DNA of 64,000 nt from Rhodocyclaceae bacterium (GCA_016791105.1 JAEUNM010000118.1:164532-228531), one strand, 5' to 3'; counted from the first letter of the stretch, positions 1 to 11,378 are shown. Numbers and translations: made by a program. Notes: generated by a model from the letters alone, not told the origin.

Positions 1-800
1 TTCGCCATCAACTGAATTTTTGGCGTCACGAAAAACGCCGTGCCCACGGTAAATTTGGTGGTTCGCGTTCTGTCGTTCTGCATGACCCCATTGACCTCGG
101 TTTCACCCCCGCTGTAGTGCAACGCGCCCATGCGCACATCCCAGGTCGGCGTGAGCTGGTAGCGCAAGTAGGCCTGAAATTCGTACATCGCGCGTTGCTT
201 CATGGTCGCACTGGTGGGGCCGAAATCGTCATTTTTTCCGTACCACGTGACGTCGCCTATCAGGTCCAGCAGCAATTTGTCCGTCAGGCCCGTAATGAAC
301 CCGAGCTGCAGGGCGTACTTCCAGCGATTTTCGCCCAGATTCAGCGCGCGGTTTTTGTCGTAGCTTCCGGTCGGCGCATAGACCCAGGGCGTCACGCCAA
401 CATAGGTGTTGGCCTTCGGATTATTCAGCAGCCACACCGTGGCACCTAAGATGAGGTCACCCACTCCGCTGGTATCGCCAAGCGCGGAAAGATTGTCCTT
501 GGCCTTCAGCGTGCCGAAAGGGAGCAGGAATTGCGGGTCTACGATAGTACCGCCGATGTCCATGAAATGGACCCCGCGCAGGATGCCCACGTCCGAATCC
601 AGCCGATTGCTGCCCGGCACCTTGGATCCATTTGCGTAAAGCTCATCGCGCGTGGCGTGCTGGTAATACAGTAGCGCCAGATTTGTCCCCGCCGGCAGAG
701 CCGTATAATCGCCGGCGTCGGCGTCAAGGGCCGAAGCCGGAATTGAAGCAAACGCAGCCGCCATTAAAGCGGCAATTTTGCAAATACTGGAAAAACGCAT
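1..800 (-). CDS. Outer-membrane transporter, phenol MetA-pathway family (partial)
   Basis: The frame is open from an ATG at 800 to the window edge, so the C-terminus is missing. An AGGAGG ribosome site lies just upstream of the ATG. The protein opens with a signal peptide (MRFSSICKIAALMAAAFA, cleavage near SALDAD), followed by alternating beta-strand segments such as NLALLYYQHATRDEL, GDLILGATVWLLNN and TYVGVTPWVYAPTGSYDKNR. These match the Phenol_MetA_deg/SphA-like outer-membrane family, whose members are thought to admit hydrophobic substrates. The exact substrate is not known. A sigma-54-type promoter lies upstream, and a toluene-monooxygenase operon lies 11 kb away, so a role in aromatic uptake is possible but only inferred. 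Confidence 0.8.
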   Translation of the reverse strand, partial: MRFSSICKIAALMAAAFASIPASALDADAGDYTALPAGTNLALLYYQHATRDELYANGSKVPGSNRLDSDVGILRGVHFMDIGGTIVDPQFLLPFGTLKAKDNLSALGDTSGVGDLILGATVWLLNNPKANTYVGVTPWVYAPTGSYDKNRALNLGENRWKYALQLGFITGLTDKLLLDLIGDVTWYGKNDDFGPTSATMKQRAMYEFQAYLRYQLTPTWDVRMGALHYSGGETEVNGVMQNDRTRTTKFTVGTAFFVTPKIQLMA

Positions 801-877
801 GATTGACCTCCTGATCGCTGTGACGGACACGGGTTAAGAAATGTGTGCCGCTGGTTTCCGTGCCCCAGGCACCTGAC

Positions 878-893
878 TGCAAAACTTGTGCCA
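878..893 (-). promoter_or_regulatory. Sigma-54 (-24/-12) promoter for the transporter
   Basis: On the minus strand the site reads TGGCACA-AGTT-TTGCA, against the RpoN consensus TGGCACG-N4-TTGCW. The GG and GC pairs are correctly spaced. It lies about 80 bp upstream of the transporter ATG, predicting a leader of roughly 65 nt. The divergent remnant of a sigma-54 activator next to it fits the assignment. Confidence 0.75.
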
Positions 894-1127
894 ATCTGGA
901 AATTTTGTTCAATAGCTTGATTTTTAATAAAAACTTTTCGGAAGGCGGAGTGCGGCGAGAAAATTTGGCGCGAGTTCCCCGCGGACATTGAGCCGGATTA
1001 GTTCAGCATTGATCAAAAACTGAACAGCCGAAGTGGAACCGCGGCGCGACCGCCTGACTTTGGTTCGGCCACTTTTTGCGCAGGGGCACCCTGCCGCTGG
1101 ACGCCGTTCGCGTCGCGACACGGTGAT

Positions 1128-1637
1128 ATGCAATCCCGTCTCCAGTACCGTTCGGCCATGCACCTGGTGCAGTGCGGTGAATTTCGCGCAGATTTGCCGT
1201 ATCGCGTGCTCGGATGGCGGCTTGGGCTGCCGGATTTAGGCGGACGATCCGATTTCCTGCGCGTCGTCGATTGCGTCCTTGGCAGCATCAGGTTACCCGG
1301 CGGCGGCAGCCCGGTTCTGGCCGCCAAGGCCCTGGAAACGTTGCAAGACTGCGAATGGCCGGGCAATATCCGGCAACTTGCCTACGTACTGAAGGTTGCA
1401 GCAGCCGTAAGCCCTTCCGGCGTGATCGACGTGGCGCATCGTTCCCTGGATTTGCCCGCCCCGAGCGCTGCGCAGGAATCGCCCGCACGTGCGCTCGATG
1501 CCGCGGAAGCTGCGGTAATCCGTGAGGCCCTTGCCAGACACCGTGGAAACGTTTCGGCGGCGGCAAAAGACTTGTCGATCGCGCGCGCCAGGCTGTACAA
1601 AAAGCTCCGGGATTATCGTATCCAGCTTGCCAGGTAG
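1128..1637 (+). pseudogene. 3' remnant of an AcoR-like sigma-54 activator
   Basis: The product matches only the end of a sigma-54 enhancer-binding protein. GEFRADLPYRVLG corresponds to the family GxFRxDLYYRLNG, LPDLGGRSDF to LPPLRERSDF, and CEWPGNIRQLAYVLK to the WPGNxRQL segment. A Fis-type helix-turn-helix follows (HRGNVSAAAKDLSIARARLYKKL). The sensor domain, Walker A and B and the GAFTGA loop are all missing. A further match (DTVICNP, like the VICATN strand) lies just upstream in another frame, so a frameshift and a 5' deletion are both likely. Several normally invariant residues have changed. A short HTH protein could still be made, but it could not activate sigma-54. Confidence 0.7.
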
Positions 1638-1823
1638 GCCATGTTCTGTGCCCGGCGGGAGGGCCCACCCCCTAATGCCCTGGCAGATCGCGGCGAGCTG
1701 TATTCCTGCACCGGCCTACCTCGGGCGCGCCATCATCCTTGCGGCCCGTTCGCTTGCACTGCCGCCAAATCTGTTTGCTCGAGGCGCAGAGCGGCAATAC
1801 TTCCCACCCCTCTAATTCAGGGC

Positions 1824-1857
1824 GAAAAAAAGCCGGGGCGTTGGAACACCCCGGCTT
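1824..1857 (-). terminator. Intrinsic terminator of icd
   Basis: The minus strand carries an 8-bp stem (AGCCGGGG / CCCCGGCT) with a 10-nt loop, followed directly by a run of seven T. It lies about 40 bp past the icd stop codon. Confidence 0.85.
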
Positions 1858-1895
1858 TTGTTGCAGCCAAGCGGCGGGACAAGCCCGCCGGAACA

Positions 1896-4130
1896 TCAGG
1901 CGCCCGCAGCGGACAGGATGCCGTTGAGGGTAGCGCTAGGCCGCATGACGGCATTGAGCTTATCCACGTCGCCCTTGTAGTAACCGCCTATGTCGGCCTT
2001 CTGGCCTTGCACGGCGGCCAGTTCGGCCACGATGGCTTTCTCGTTTTCCGCCAGCGCCTGCGCCATGGGGCCGAAATGCTTGGCCAGTTCGGCGTCCTCG
2101 GTCTGCGCCGCCAGGGCCTGGGCCCAGTACATGGCCAGGTAGAACTGGCTGCCGCGGTTATCGAGTTCGCCGGTTTTCGGCGACGGCGACTTGCGGTTAT
2201 CCAGCAGCTTGCCAGTGGCGGCATCCAGGGTTTTGGCCAGCAGCTTGGTTTTGGCACAGTTGGTCTTGATGCCCAAATCTTCCAGGCTGGCGGCCAGGGC
2301 CAGGAATTCGCCCAGGGAATCCCAGCGCAGGTGGTTTTCTTCCACCAGTTGCTGAACGTGCTTGGGCGCGGAGCCGCCGGCACCCGTCTCGTACATGCCG
2401 CCGCCCGCCATGAGCGGAACGATGGACAGCATTTTGGCGCTGGTGCCCAGTTCCATGATGGGGAACAGGTCGGTCAGGTAGTCGCGCAAAATATTGCCGG
2501 TGACGGAAATGGTGTCCATGCCGCGAATCACGCGCTCCAGGGAATAGCGCATGGCGCGCACCTGGGACATGATCTGGATGTCGAGACCGGTGGTGTCGTG
2601 ATCTTTCAGGTAGGTGTTTACCTTCTTGATCAGTTCGTTCTCGTGCGGGCGGTAGGGGTCCAGCCAGAACACGGCCGGCGTGCCGGAATTGCGGCAGCGC
2701 GTGACGGCCAGCTTAACCCAGTCGCGAATGGCGGCATCCTTCACTTGGCACATGCGCCAGATGTCGCCCGCTTCCACATTTTGCGAAAGCAGCACTTCGC
2801 CCGTGGCCAGGTCGGTAATGTTGGCCACGCCGTCTTCGGTGATCTCGAAGGTTTTGTCGTGGGAACCGTATTCTTCCGCCTGCTGGGCCATCAGACCCAC
2901 GTTGGGCACCGTGCCCATGGTGCGCGGATCGAAAGCGCCATGCCACTTGCAGAAGTTGATCATTTCCTGGTAGATGCGCGCGAAGGTGCTCTCCGGCATG
3001 ACCGCTTTGACTTCTTTCATGCGACCGTCGGCACCGTACATTTTCCCGCCGGCGCGGATCATGGCCGGCATGGACGCATCCACGATCACGTCGCTGGGCG
3101 AATGGAAATTGGTGATGCCCTTGGCGGAATCCACCATCGCCAGTTCCGGCCGGTTTTCGTGGCAGGCGTGGATGTCGCGAACGATCTGGTCGCGCTCGGC
3201 TTCCGGCAGCACGGCGATCTTGGTATAAAGATCGGACATGCCGTTATTGACGTTCACACCCAGGCGCGCAAACGTGTCCGCGTGTTTGGCGAACGCGTCC
3301 TTGTAGAAAATCTTGACGCAGTGGCCGAACACGATGGGGTGGGACACCTTCATCATGGTGGCCTTGACGTGCAGCGAGAACATCACGCCGGACTTGCGCG
3401 CATCTTCGATTTCACGTTCGTAAAAAGCGCACAGCGCATTTTTGCTCATGAACATCGAATCGATGATTTCGCCTTCCTTGAGCGCAACCTTCGGCTTCAG
3501 CACGATGGTGTTGCCGCTCTTGGTGACCAGTTCCATCTTCACGTCACGCGCGCGGTCCAGGGTCATGGACTTTTCGCCGTGGTAGAAATCGCCGCCGTGC
3601 ATGTGCGACACGTGGGTACGCGACGCCTGCATCCACTCGCCCATGGAGTGCGGGTTCTTGCGCGCGTATTCCTTGACCGGGATGGGCGCGCGACGGTCCG
3701 AATTGCCTTCGCGCAGCACCGGGTTCACCGAGGAACCGATACATTTGGCGTAGCGCGCCTTGATGGCCTTTTCGTCGTCGGTTTTCGGGTCGCTCGGGTA
3801 ATCCGGCAGGGCGTAGCCCTTGCCTTGCAGTTCCTTGATGGCCGCAACCAGTTGCGGCACCGAAGCGCTGATGTTGGGCAGCTTGATGATATTGGCGTCC
3901 GGCTCCAGGGTTTTTTTGCCCAATTCGGCCAGGGTGTCCGGCACGCGCTGTTCCGGCTTCAGGTAATCGGAAAAATTGCCCAGAACACGGGCCGCGACGG
4001 AAATGTCGCATTCGTCGACCTGCACGCCGGCCGGCTTGGTGAAGGTCCGGATGATGGGCAGGAAGGAGTAGGTTGCCAGCAGGGGTGCTTCGTCGGTGAG
4101 CGTATAGATAATCGTTGGTTTACTGCTCAT
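1896..4130 (-). CDS. icd: Isocitrate dehydrogenase, NADP-dependent, monomeric type
   Basis: The enzyme oxidatively decarboxylates isocitrate to 2-oxoglutarate, reducing NADP, in the cytoplasmic TCA cycle. The 744-residue length and the motifs throughout are those of the single-chain IDH-II family: PTIIYTLTDEAPLLATYS at the start, SSVNPVLREGNSDRRAP, and MHGGDFYHGEKSM. The family is unrelated in sequence to the dimeric E. coli enzyme. The ATG at 4130 is preferred because AGGAGG lies 4 nt upstream; a start 18 nt further out has no ribosome site. It is transcribed alone and ends at the terminator near 1840. Confidence 0.97.
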   Translation of the reverse strand: MSSKPTIIYTLTDEAPLLATYSFLPIIRTFTKPAGVQVDECDISVAARVLGNFSDYLKPEQRVPDTLAELGKKTLEPDANIIKLPNISASVPQLVAAIKELQGKGYALPDYPSDPKTDDEKAIKARYAKCIGSSVNPVLREGNSDRRAPIPVKEYARKNPHSMGEWMQASRTHVSHMHGGDFYHGEKSMTLDRARDVKMELVTKSGNTIVLKPKVALKEGEIIDSMFMSKNALCAFYEREIEDARKSGVMFSLHVKATMMKVSHPIVFGHCVKIFYKDAFAKHADTFARLGVNVNNGMSDLYTKIAVLPEAERDQIVRDIHACHENRPELAMVDSAKGITNFHSPSDVIVDASMPAMIRAGGKMYGADGRMKEVKAVMPESTFARIYQEMINFCKWHGAFDPRTMGTVPNVGLMAQQAEEYGSHDKTFEITEDGVANITDLATGEVLLSQNVEAGDIWRMCQVKDAAIRDWVKLAVTRCRNSGTPAVFWLDPYRPHENELIKKVNTYLKDHDTTGLDIQIMSQVRAMRYSLERVIRGMDTISVTGNILRDYLTDLFPIMELGTSAKMLSIVPLMAGGGMYETGAGGSAPKHVQQLVEENHLRWDSLGEFLALAASLEDLGIKTNCAKTKLLAKTLDAATGKLLDNRKSPSPKTGELDNRGSQFYLAMYWAQALAAQTEDAELAKHFGPMAQALAENEKAIVAELAAVQGQKADIGGYYKGDVDKLNAVMRPSATLNGILSAAGA

Positions 4131-4223
4131 ATAGCCTCCTCGTCTCAAAAAAGGTCGGTTTGCGTGGGCGCCCCGAATTATCGCGCCAAATCGGAGCGAG
4201 CGGTAATTGCGCGGCGCCTGGGG

Positions 4224-4386
4224 CCGATCTATAGCCAGAATACCAATCCCGGCGTTGCCGATTTGCAGCGTTGCGCGGTTCTCGCGCTGTGGATCGACTG
4301 GCCACGCACACTTTCAATAGCGCGTCGAGATCGCTGTCGGTAAAGGGCCTCGTCGCAGTGCTTGTGTAGATCAGTTGAATGTCCAC
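4224..4386 (-). pseudogene. Decayed N-terminal fragment of a BLUF photoreceptor domain
   Basis: The first 26 residues (MDIQLIYTSTATRPFTDSDL and a following DALLKV) are a convincing BLUF N-terminus, with the Tyr that interacts with flavin. The frame then loses similarity. In another frame the next stretch, ARENRATLQIGNAGIGILAI, resembles the following BLUF strand (SRENNARLGITGLLLY). A frameshift therefore interrupts the domain. The rest of the gene is missing, because icd begins about 100 bp later. Function is presumably lost. Confidence 0.6.
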
Positions 4387-4728
4387 ATCGGGTCTCGACT
4401 TTGGAAGTTAGCCTGTCAATTGGTACATCATTTTCCGGGCGTTCAAAGTCTTGAGCAATACGAAGGTGGTGAACCTGGCTTCGGAAACTACCGAGGAATC
4501 GGTTGGGGCGTAGGCTACCTGGCGGAATTCAAGCCGAGTTGGCGGCGCCGACAAAGCTAGTTCGGCTTCAGGTTCAGGCCGACCTAGCCAGTTCAACTGG
4601 GCGCCGCCTGTGGTCGCCTAGAAGCTGCCTTTTAGTAGCTGCATGCTAAGCTGCTCTCGCCGGATCTTCGCATCCCTACGACGCATCCAACCACCACACA
4701 CAGCACAGACACGATCGACCACAAAGCA
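4387..4728. other. Intergenic stretch with no recognisable gene
   Basis: Short open frames exist on both strands, but none shows a family motif, a ribosome site or coding-like composition. It lies between the BLUF remnant and the tRNA terminator and may be decayed DNA. Confidence 0.5.
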
Positions 4729-4762
4729 CAAGGGCCTACGGAGTTGACTCCGTAAGCCCTTG
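4729..4762 (-). terminator. Hairpin terminator after tRNA-fMet
   Basis: A long stem, CAAGGGC with CTACGGAGT against ACTCCGTAA with GCCCTTG and one mismatch, has a 2-nt loop. It begins 8 nt past the tRNA 3' end in the direction of transcription. The T-run after it is weak, so efficiency is uncertain. Confidence 0.6.
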
Positions 4763-4769
4763 TATTGTT

Positions 4770-4846
<77 letters not shown>

Positions 4847-4859
4847 TCAGAGAAAAAAG

Positions 4860-4888
4860 ATTATAGCAGCATTGTGGGGTGGCCGCAA
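4860..4888 (-). promoter_or_regulatory. Sigma-70 promoter of tRNA-fMet
   Basis: On the minus strand a perfect -10 TATAAT (4860-4865) is separated by 17 bp from a -35 TTGCGG (4883-4888). It lies 13 bp before the mature tRNA 5' end, which is typical for a single tRNA gene. Confidence 0.8.
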
Positions 4889-5006
4889 GATTTTCGCTTT
4901 GAATCTGGCTGAAATGCCCGCCGGGCCATGTGCCGCGACGCAAACGCGGCCGTGGCCTTTGGCGCAGCCGCGTTGTTCCAGGGCCGCACCGGCGGCGCTT
5001 GCGGCG

Positions 5007-5585
5007 TCAAAACTTGAGTTTGGCCAGGTGTTTGTTTGCTTCGGCGAGGTCGAACACGGCCGGGTCGAAGTTTTCGTCGGCCCAGTCCAGAAATTCCTCG
5101 TGGCGATCGTGTTCGGGGTCGTCCAGTGCGTCGAGGAAATCGCCGTATCCCCACACGCCGCCGATATCTTCCGGCGGGCAGGTGCCGCTACCTTCCAGGC
5201 ATTGCACGCGCGCGGTCTGCGCTTGCGGCGGGACACGCTTTTCCAGTTTGATGCGGTGCTCCCAATCGTCGCCGAAATCGTAAATGTAGCGAAAGCTGCG
5301 TTTGGCGCCCAAGGCATCCGCAAGCGTGTATTTGCGCTCGGGCAGTTGTTCGTCGTCATGGTGTCCGGATTTGCCGTAGAGGCGTCCGTCGATTTCGAAT
5401 ATGTGCTGGTGGTCGTCTTGCCATCCCATCACCATTTGTATGACGACGTGCAGGTCCGCCAATTTGATATTGGCCGGTACCAGCAGGCGGCGCCAGATCG
5501 GAAGCGGTGCACCGGCAAGTTCGACCTTGAGTTGCAGCATTGGCGCCGCCTGCGGCGGCTCGACTTTGGCAGCGGTTTTGCTCAC
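5007..5585 (-). CDS. Plasmid pRiA4b ORF-3 family protein
   Basis: The 192-residue protein carries the family pattern: QLKVELAGAPLPIWRRLLVP near residue 17, then VVIQMVMGWQDDHQHIFEI, RYIYDFGDDWEHRIKLEK and CPPEDIGGVWGYGDFLDALD. The family (PF07929) is widespread on plasmids and chromosomes and has no agreed biochemical function. The ATG at 5585 has GGAG upstream. It is monocistronic, between the tRNA and the kinase operon end. Confidence 0.85.
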   Translation of the reverse strand: MSKTAAKVEPPQAAPMLQLKVELAGAPLPIWRRLLVPANIKLADLHVVIQMVMGWQDDHQHIFEIDGRLYGKSGHHDDEQLPERKYTLADALGAKRSFRYIYDFGDDWEHRIKLEKRVPPQAQTARVQCLEGSGTCPPEDIGGVWGYGDFLDALDDPEHDRHEEFLDWADENFDPAVFDLAEANKHLAKLKF

Positions 5586-5752
5586 TGGGGGCTCCTTGTT
5601 TGTGGGCTGAAAAACTTGCTGCCCCCGTTACGCCTAGAATCCGGCGCGCGGGATGGTCATGACAAAAGCGATAGCGCCCCACGCGCGTGGCCACGCATGC
5701 GGCAGGATTCCCAAGGTACAGCGGGATCGCTGCGCGCGGGCAGCATGTGGCT

Positions 5753-8107
<2,355 letters not shown>

Positions 8108-8108
8108 T

Positions 8109-9521
8109 TCAGACTTTCCCCCGTTGGAAGCGGACGATGAATTGCTTCGGCGCCGACCTGCTGATCTGCAGGCTGCCGCCGATCTGGTCCGCCAGCAAAT
8201 TTACCAATTTCAATCCGAGCGACTTTTTTTCGTAGCCGGAAACGTCATCCGCCAGCGGCACGCCGTCGTCGGCGACGCACAGCACCGTCCGGCCGTCCGC
8301 ATCAGGGCCGAGCGACACCCGTATGGTGCCGCCGCTGCCGCGCGGAAAGGCGTGTTTGAGGGCGTTGGTGACCAGTTCATTGACGATCAGCCCGCAGGGT
8401 ATGGCGATATCAATGGGGATGGTGACCTGAGCGGCTTCGATATCCAGCCTGATTTGTCCGCTTTCGGCGCCGCTCGATTCCATCAGCATGGGCAGCAATA
8501 GTTCCAGGAAACTGCGGAAATCGACCTGTTCGAAATCCTGCGACTGATACAGCGTCTGGTGGATGAGCGACATGGAACGCACGCGGTTGCGGCTACCTTC
8601 GAGCGCCTCGCGCACCACCGGGTCTTCGATGCGGCGCGACTGCATTTCGAGCAGGCTGTGGATGATTTGCAGGTTGTTTTTTACGCGGTGGTGAATTTCG
8701 CCCAGCATCAAATCCTTTTCGCGCAGCGCCGCTTCGATGCGGGCCATGCGCTCGCGCCGCTCCGAAATATCCATGATGGCGGCCAATACCATCGGACCTT
8801 CGCCGGTATCGATGGCGCTTACCGCCACCTCGGCCGGAAATTCACCGCCATCCTTGCGGCGCAGGCTAATTTCCATGCCGGAACCGAGCGGATGCGCTTT
8901 CGCCTGAAGCAGAAATTCGGTGCCAAATCCGCCCTGCCCCGGCGCGGCTACATCGGAAGCCAGCACTTCGACCGGCTGCCCCAGCAGTTCTTCGCGCGCG
9001 TAGCCAAATATGTGCTCGGCCTGCGCATTCACCAGCACGATGCAGCCCTCGGCACTGACCAGCAAGGTCGCGCTTGGGGAGCATTCGACCACCTGGCGCA
9101 GGCGCTCGCGCTGGGTGCGCGCGTCGGTAATGTCGGCACAGGAACCGATATAGCCGGCAAACTGACCGTCCGGCAAATAGCGCGGCACGCCGCGGTCCAG
9201 TATCCAGCGGTAAGTACCGTCGTGGCGGCGCAAGCGGTAAATCATTTCGAATGCGGCGCGTACGCGGAAGGACTGCATGTAGGTGTCCATGCAGGTTTCG
9301 AAATCTTCCGGATGCACGCCCTCGGCCCAGCCCACGCCGCGCTCCTGGTCCAGGCTGCGGCCGGTAAAACTGAGCCAGGTTTCGTTGAAAAAGCTGCACA
9401 GGCCGTCGGTGCCGGCCATCCACAGCAGTACCGGCGCGGAATTCGCCATGTTGCGGAACAGTTGTTCCGGCTGTTCTTCCTCGCGCAGCACGGGCGCGCC
9501 GGCCACCAGGCTGTCAGGCAT
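8109..9521 (-). CDS. PAS-PAS sensor kinase of the HisKA_2 type
   Basis: Two PAS domains (about 20-135 and 140-255 of 470 residues) precede a HisKA_2 dimerisation domain with EIHHRVKNNLQ (His277/278). The ATPase domain has the N box NELVTNALKHAF. There are no membrane segments and no receiver. The ATG at 9521 was chosen because GGAGGAGG sits 8 nt upstream; it overlaps the 3' end of tmoE by 8 bp. Kinases of this class usually signal to a separate receiver, and the adjacent hybrid protein supplies two. Its place inside the tmo operon suggests it reports on substrate or energy state, which is inferred. Confidence 0.9.
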   Translation of the reverse strand: MPDSLVAGAPVLREEEQPEQLFRNMANSAPVLLWMAGTDGLCSFFNETWLSFTGRSLDQERGVGWAEGVHPEDFETCMDTYMQSFRVRAAFEMIYRLRRHDGTYRWILDRGVPRYLPDGQFAGYIGSCADITDARTQRERLRQVVECSPSATLLVSAEGCIVLVNAQAEHIFGYAREELLGQPVEVLASDVAAPGQGGFGTEFLLQAKAHPLGSGMEISLRRKDGGEFPAEVAVSAIDTGEGPMVLAAIMDISERRERMARIEAALREKDLMLGEIHHRVKNNLQIIHSLLEMQSRRIEDPVVREALEGSRNRVRSMSLIHQTLYQSQDFEQVDFRSFLELLLPMLMESSGAESGQIRLDIEAAQVTIPIDIAIPCGLIVNELVTNALKHAFPRGSGGTIRVSLGPDADGRTVLCVADDGVPLADDVSGYEKKSLGLKLVNLLADQIGGSLQISRSAPKQFIVRFQRGKV

Positions 9522-10506
9522 TACGCACCTCCTCCGCACCGCGGGTTAGTCCGTGCGCCTGCCAGCGCGCATTGCAACGCGCGAGCGCCCCGTCGACGCG
9601 CGCCTGGCCGACCGGCGGCGCGCCATCCGCGGCGTCGAGCGCATTGGATAGTTCGCTCGCGGCGCGCAGCGCCAAAGCCCGCCAGCGCGGCAAAATGGCA
9701 GCAAGATCGCCTGGCGCGACCAGCTTTTGTTGCAGTAGCGCCGACAGCGCTTCATCCGCACAGGCCGCATGCCAGTCACTATCCTCGGCGAAACAGGCCA
9801 GCAGGGCGGCCAAAACGCCGTCGCCGGCACGCCGCGCAAGATCGGCGGCCTGACCCAGCAGTACGCTTTCCCAAATCGGTTTGACGACGAAATTCAGCGC
9901 GAAAAAACATTCCGGCAAGTCGTAACTGACCAGCAGCCGCTCCACCGCCTCGCGCATGCCTTGCCAATACGGCGCCTGTTCCCAATTTGCGAGCGCGTCC
10001 GTGCCCAGTTGCGGCCAGGCGGATTGCATCTGGCGCAGGCGGTAGGACAGGCGATGCACGCGCTGCATTTCGTCCGCCGCCTGCAGGCCCAGCGTCACGG
10101 TCAGTCGCCCCCAGGGTGCCAGCGACCCACAATAGGCGGCCGCCATTTGCAGGCCGTGCAGCGGATAGCGCGCGGGCGCCACGCAGCGGTTCCACAAGTC
10201 GCGCGCAGCATCCGCCGGCAGGGTTTGATCGGGCGCGTGGCACAGGCGCTCGAGGTGGATTTCCTGCTCGCGCTTGCGCCGCACATAGCTGGCGTAGGTG
10301 GTGGCCTGCGGGTCGCGCATGGGCTCGTCGCCCGGCCCGACCGGCGGTTGATGGCGGCGGTACCACTCACTGACCGGGGTATCGACGGCAAAGCCGCACT
10401 GCGGATAATAGTGCAGGCGCGAGCCGACTATTTCGTAGTCGCTCGGAATTTTCCGACGGTCCATCAGATGCCAGTAAGTTTTCTGTCCGGTTTTCGGCGG
10501 CTGCAC
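9514..10506 (-). CDS. tmoE: Toluene-monooxygenase-type hydroxylase, beta subunit
   Basis: This is the non-catalytic carboxylate-bridged fold partner of the diiron alpha subunit. The N-terminus (KTGQKTYWHLMDRRKIPSDYEIV, with HYY after it) and segments such as ARYPLHGLQMAAAYCGSLAP and ALNFVVKPIWESVL align with TmoE. The length of 330 residues fits the family. The start is a GTG at 10506, 2 nt after the tmoD stop. It is the last hydroxylase gene of the operon and overlaps the sensor kinase gene. Confidence 0.9.
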   Translation of the reverse strand: MQPPKTGQKTYWHLMDRRKIPSDYEIVGSRLHYYPQCGFAVDTPVSEWYRRHQPPVGPGDEPMRDPQATTYASYVRRKREQEIHLERLCHAPDQTLPADAARDLWNRCVAPARYPLHGLQMAAAYCGSLAPWGRLTVTLGLQAADEMQRVHRLSYRLRQMQSAWPQLGTDALANWEQAPYWQGMREAVERLLVSYDLPECFFALNFVVKPIWESVLLGQAADLARRAGDGVLAALLACFAEDSDWHAACADEALSALLQQKLVAPGDLAAILPRWRALALRAASELSNALDAADGAPPVGQARVDGALARCNARWQAHGLTRGAEEVRNA

Positions 10507-10508
10507 CT

Positions 10509-10790
10509 TCAGTCCTCACTCCAAAGTGCTTCATGATCGGTCAGACTGAGGCGGCCGGCATAGCCGGTCATGGCCTGATGCAGCGCCGCCGGCAATTCGA
10601 ATGCGTCGCCCAGCGTCGCCACGCAATCAGCGCGGCGCAACAGCAGCCGGCCCGGTGCGGATACGCGCAGGTAGCCGCCGCGATCGATCACGCTCAGGTC
10701 CGCATTAACCTCGCGCAGCGCGGCGACCAGAACGTCGGTCAGAGCGCCCGCGCGCAATACCGGGCCAACCGCTGCGGCGCGCTCAGCCAT
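10509..10790 (-). CDS. tmoD: Monooxygenase effector (coupling) protein, MmoB/DmpM family
   Basis: The 93-residue protein has the size and pattern of TmoD/DmpM: GPVLRAGALTDVLVAALREV, IDRGGYLRVSAPGRLLLRRA, then FELPAALHQAMTGYAGRL. Effector proteins bind the hydroxylase near the active site and tune oxygen activation; they carry no cofactor. The ATG at 10790 overlaps the tmoC stop (ATGGCTGA). The Rieske-effector-beta order matches known tmo/tou operons. Confidence 0.88.
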   Translation of the reverse strand: MAERAAAVGPVLRAGALTDVLVAALREVNADLSVIDRGGYLRVSAPGRLLLRRADCVATLGDAFELPAALHQAMTGYAGRLSLTDHEALWSED

Positions 10791-11100
10791 GCGCGGCCCC
10801 CGAGGTATCGACCAAAACGACGCCCGCTTCCACGCGCACCGCGAAGCGTTCCAGCCTGGCGTTGCGCGGATTGATGCCGGCGCCGCTCCTCGCGTCATAT
10901 TCCCAGTGGTGGGAGGGGCAAACGATGCGGCCCTCGGCAAGACAACCGGTGCTGAGCGGCGTGCCCAGGTGTGCGCAACGGTCGCGATAGGCGTAAATCG
11001 ACTCACCCAGGCGCAGCAGCAATACCGGCACCTCGCCGATCAGGCAGTGGCGCATTTCGCCGTCCCATAGTTCATCGCAACTGGCGGCGCGACTAAACAC
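10783..11100 (-). CDS. tmoC: Rieske-type ferredoxin of the monooxygenase
   Basis: The 105-residue protein has the two Rieske signatures CAH and CPSH, 18 residues apart (CAHLGTPLSTGC, then IVCPSHHWEYD). It carries electrons from a reductase to the hydroxylase. The start is set to GTG at 11100, overlapping the tmoB stop, because FSRAASCDELWDGEM then aligns with the N-terminus of TmoC. Longer frames upstream belong to tmoB in another frame. Confidence 0.9.
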   Translation of the reverse strand: MFSRAASCDELWDGEMRHCLIGEVPVLLLRLGESIYAYRDRCAHLGTPLSTGCLAEGRIVCPSHHWEYDARSGAGINPRNARLERFAVRVEAGVVLVDTSGAAHG

Positions 11101-11374
11101 CGACCGCTCCGGCGCTGGCGGGGTCACCCTCGTCCGCAGTGGCGCGGCGCACGTTGACGCAATCGAGCGCCGCCAGGCCGGCCTCGCGCACGCTATAGTG
11201 GGTGGGCAGCCGGCGGCCTTCGTGGTACACCGCCAAGGGACCGTCGTAGGCGACGCGCACGCGCGAGGAACTGCGCATCTGTTCGGCCAGGCGCACCATG
11301 CTCCAGTCATCGTGGGCAAGGATTAACAGGCCCATGGTGTCGCCTTCCAGAAAGCCATATAGTGGCAGCAGCAT
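11093..11374 (-). CDS. tmoB: Monooxygenase hydroxylase gamma subunit (TmoB-like)
   Basis: The 93-residue protein begins MLLPLYGFLEGDTMGLLILA and contains MVRLAEQMRSSSRVRVAYDG and HYSVREAGLAALDCVNV. These follow the pattern of the small ubiquitin-like gamma subunit TmoB/TouB. The ATG at 11374 has AGGAG 8 nt upstream and follows the tmoA stop by 4 nt. The protein packs on the alpha subunit; it has no cofactor. Confidence 0.82.
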   Translation of the reverse strand: MLLPLYGFLEGDTMGLLILAHDDWSMVRLAEQMRSSSRVRVAYDGPLAVYHEGRRLPTHYSVREAGLAALDCVNVRRATADEGDPASAGAVGV

Positions 11375-11378
11375 GCGC

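Noticed and set aside
1641..4343. Very long plus-strand open frame (about 900 codons)
   Set aside because: It is the antisense shadow of icd; its His/Gly/Gln-rich composition is an artefact of GC-rich codons and it has no known domain.
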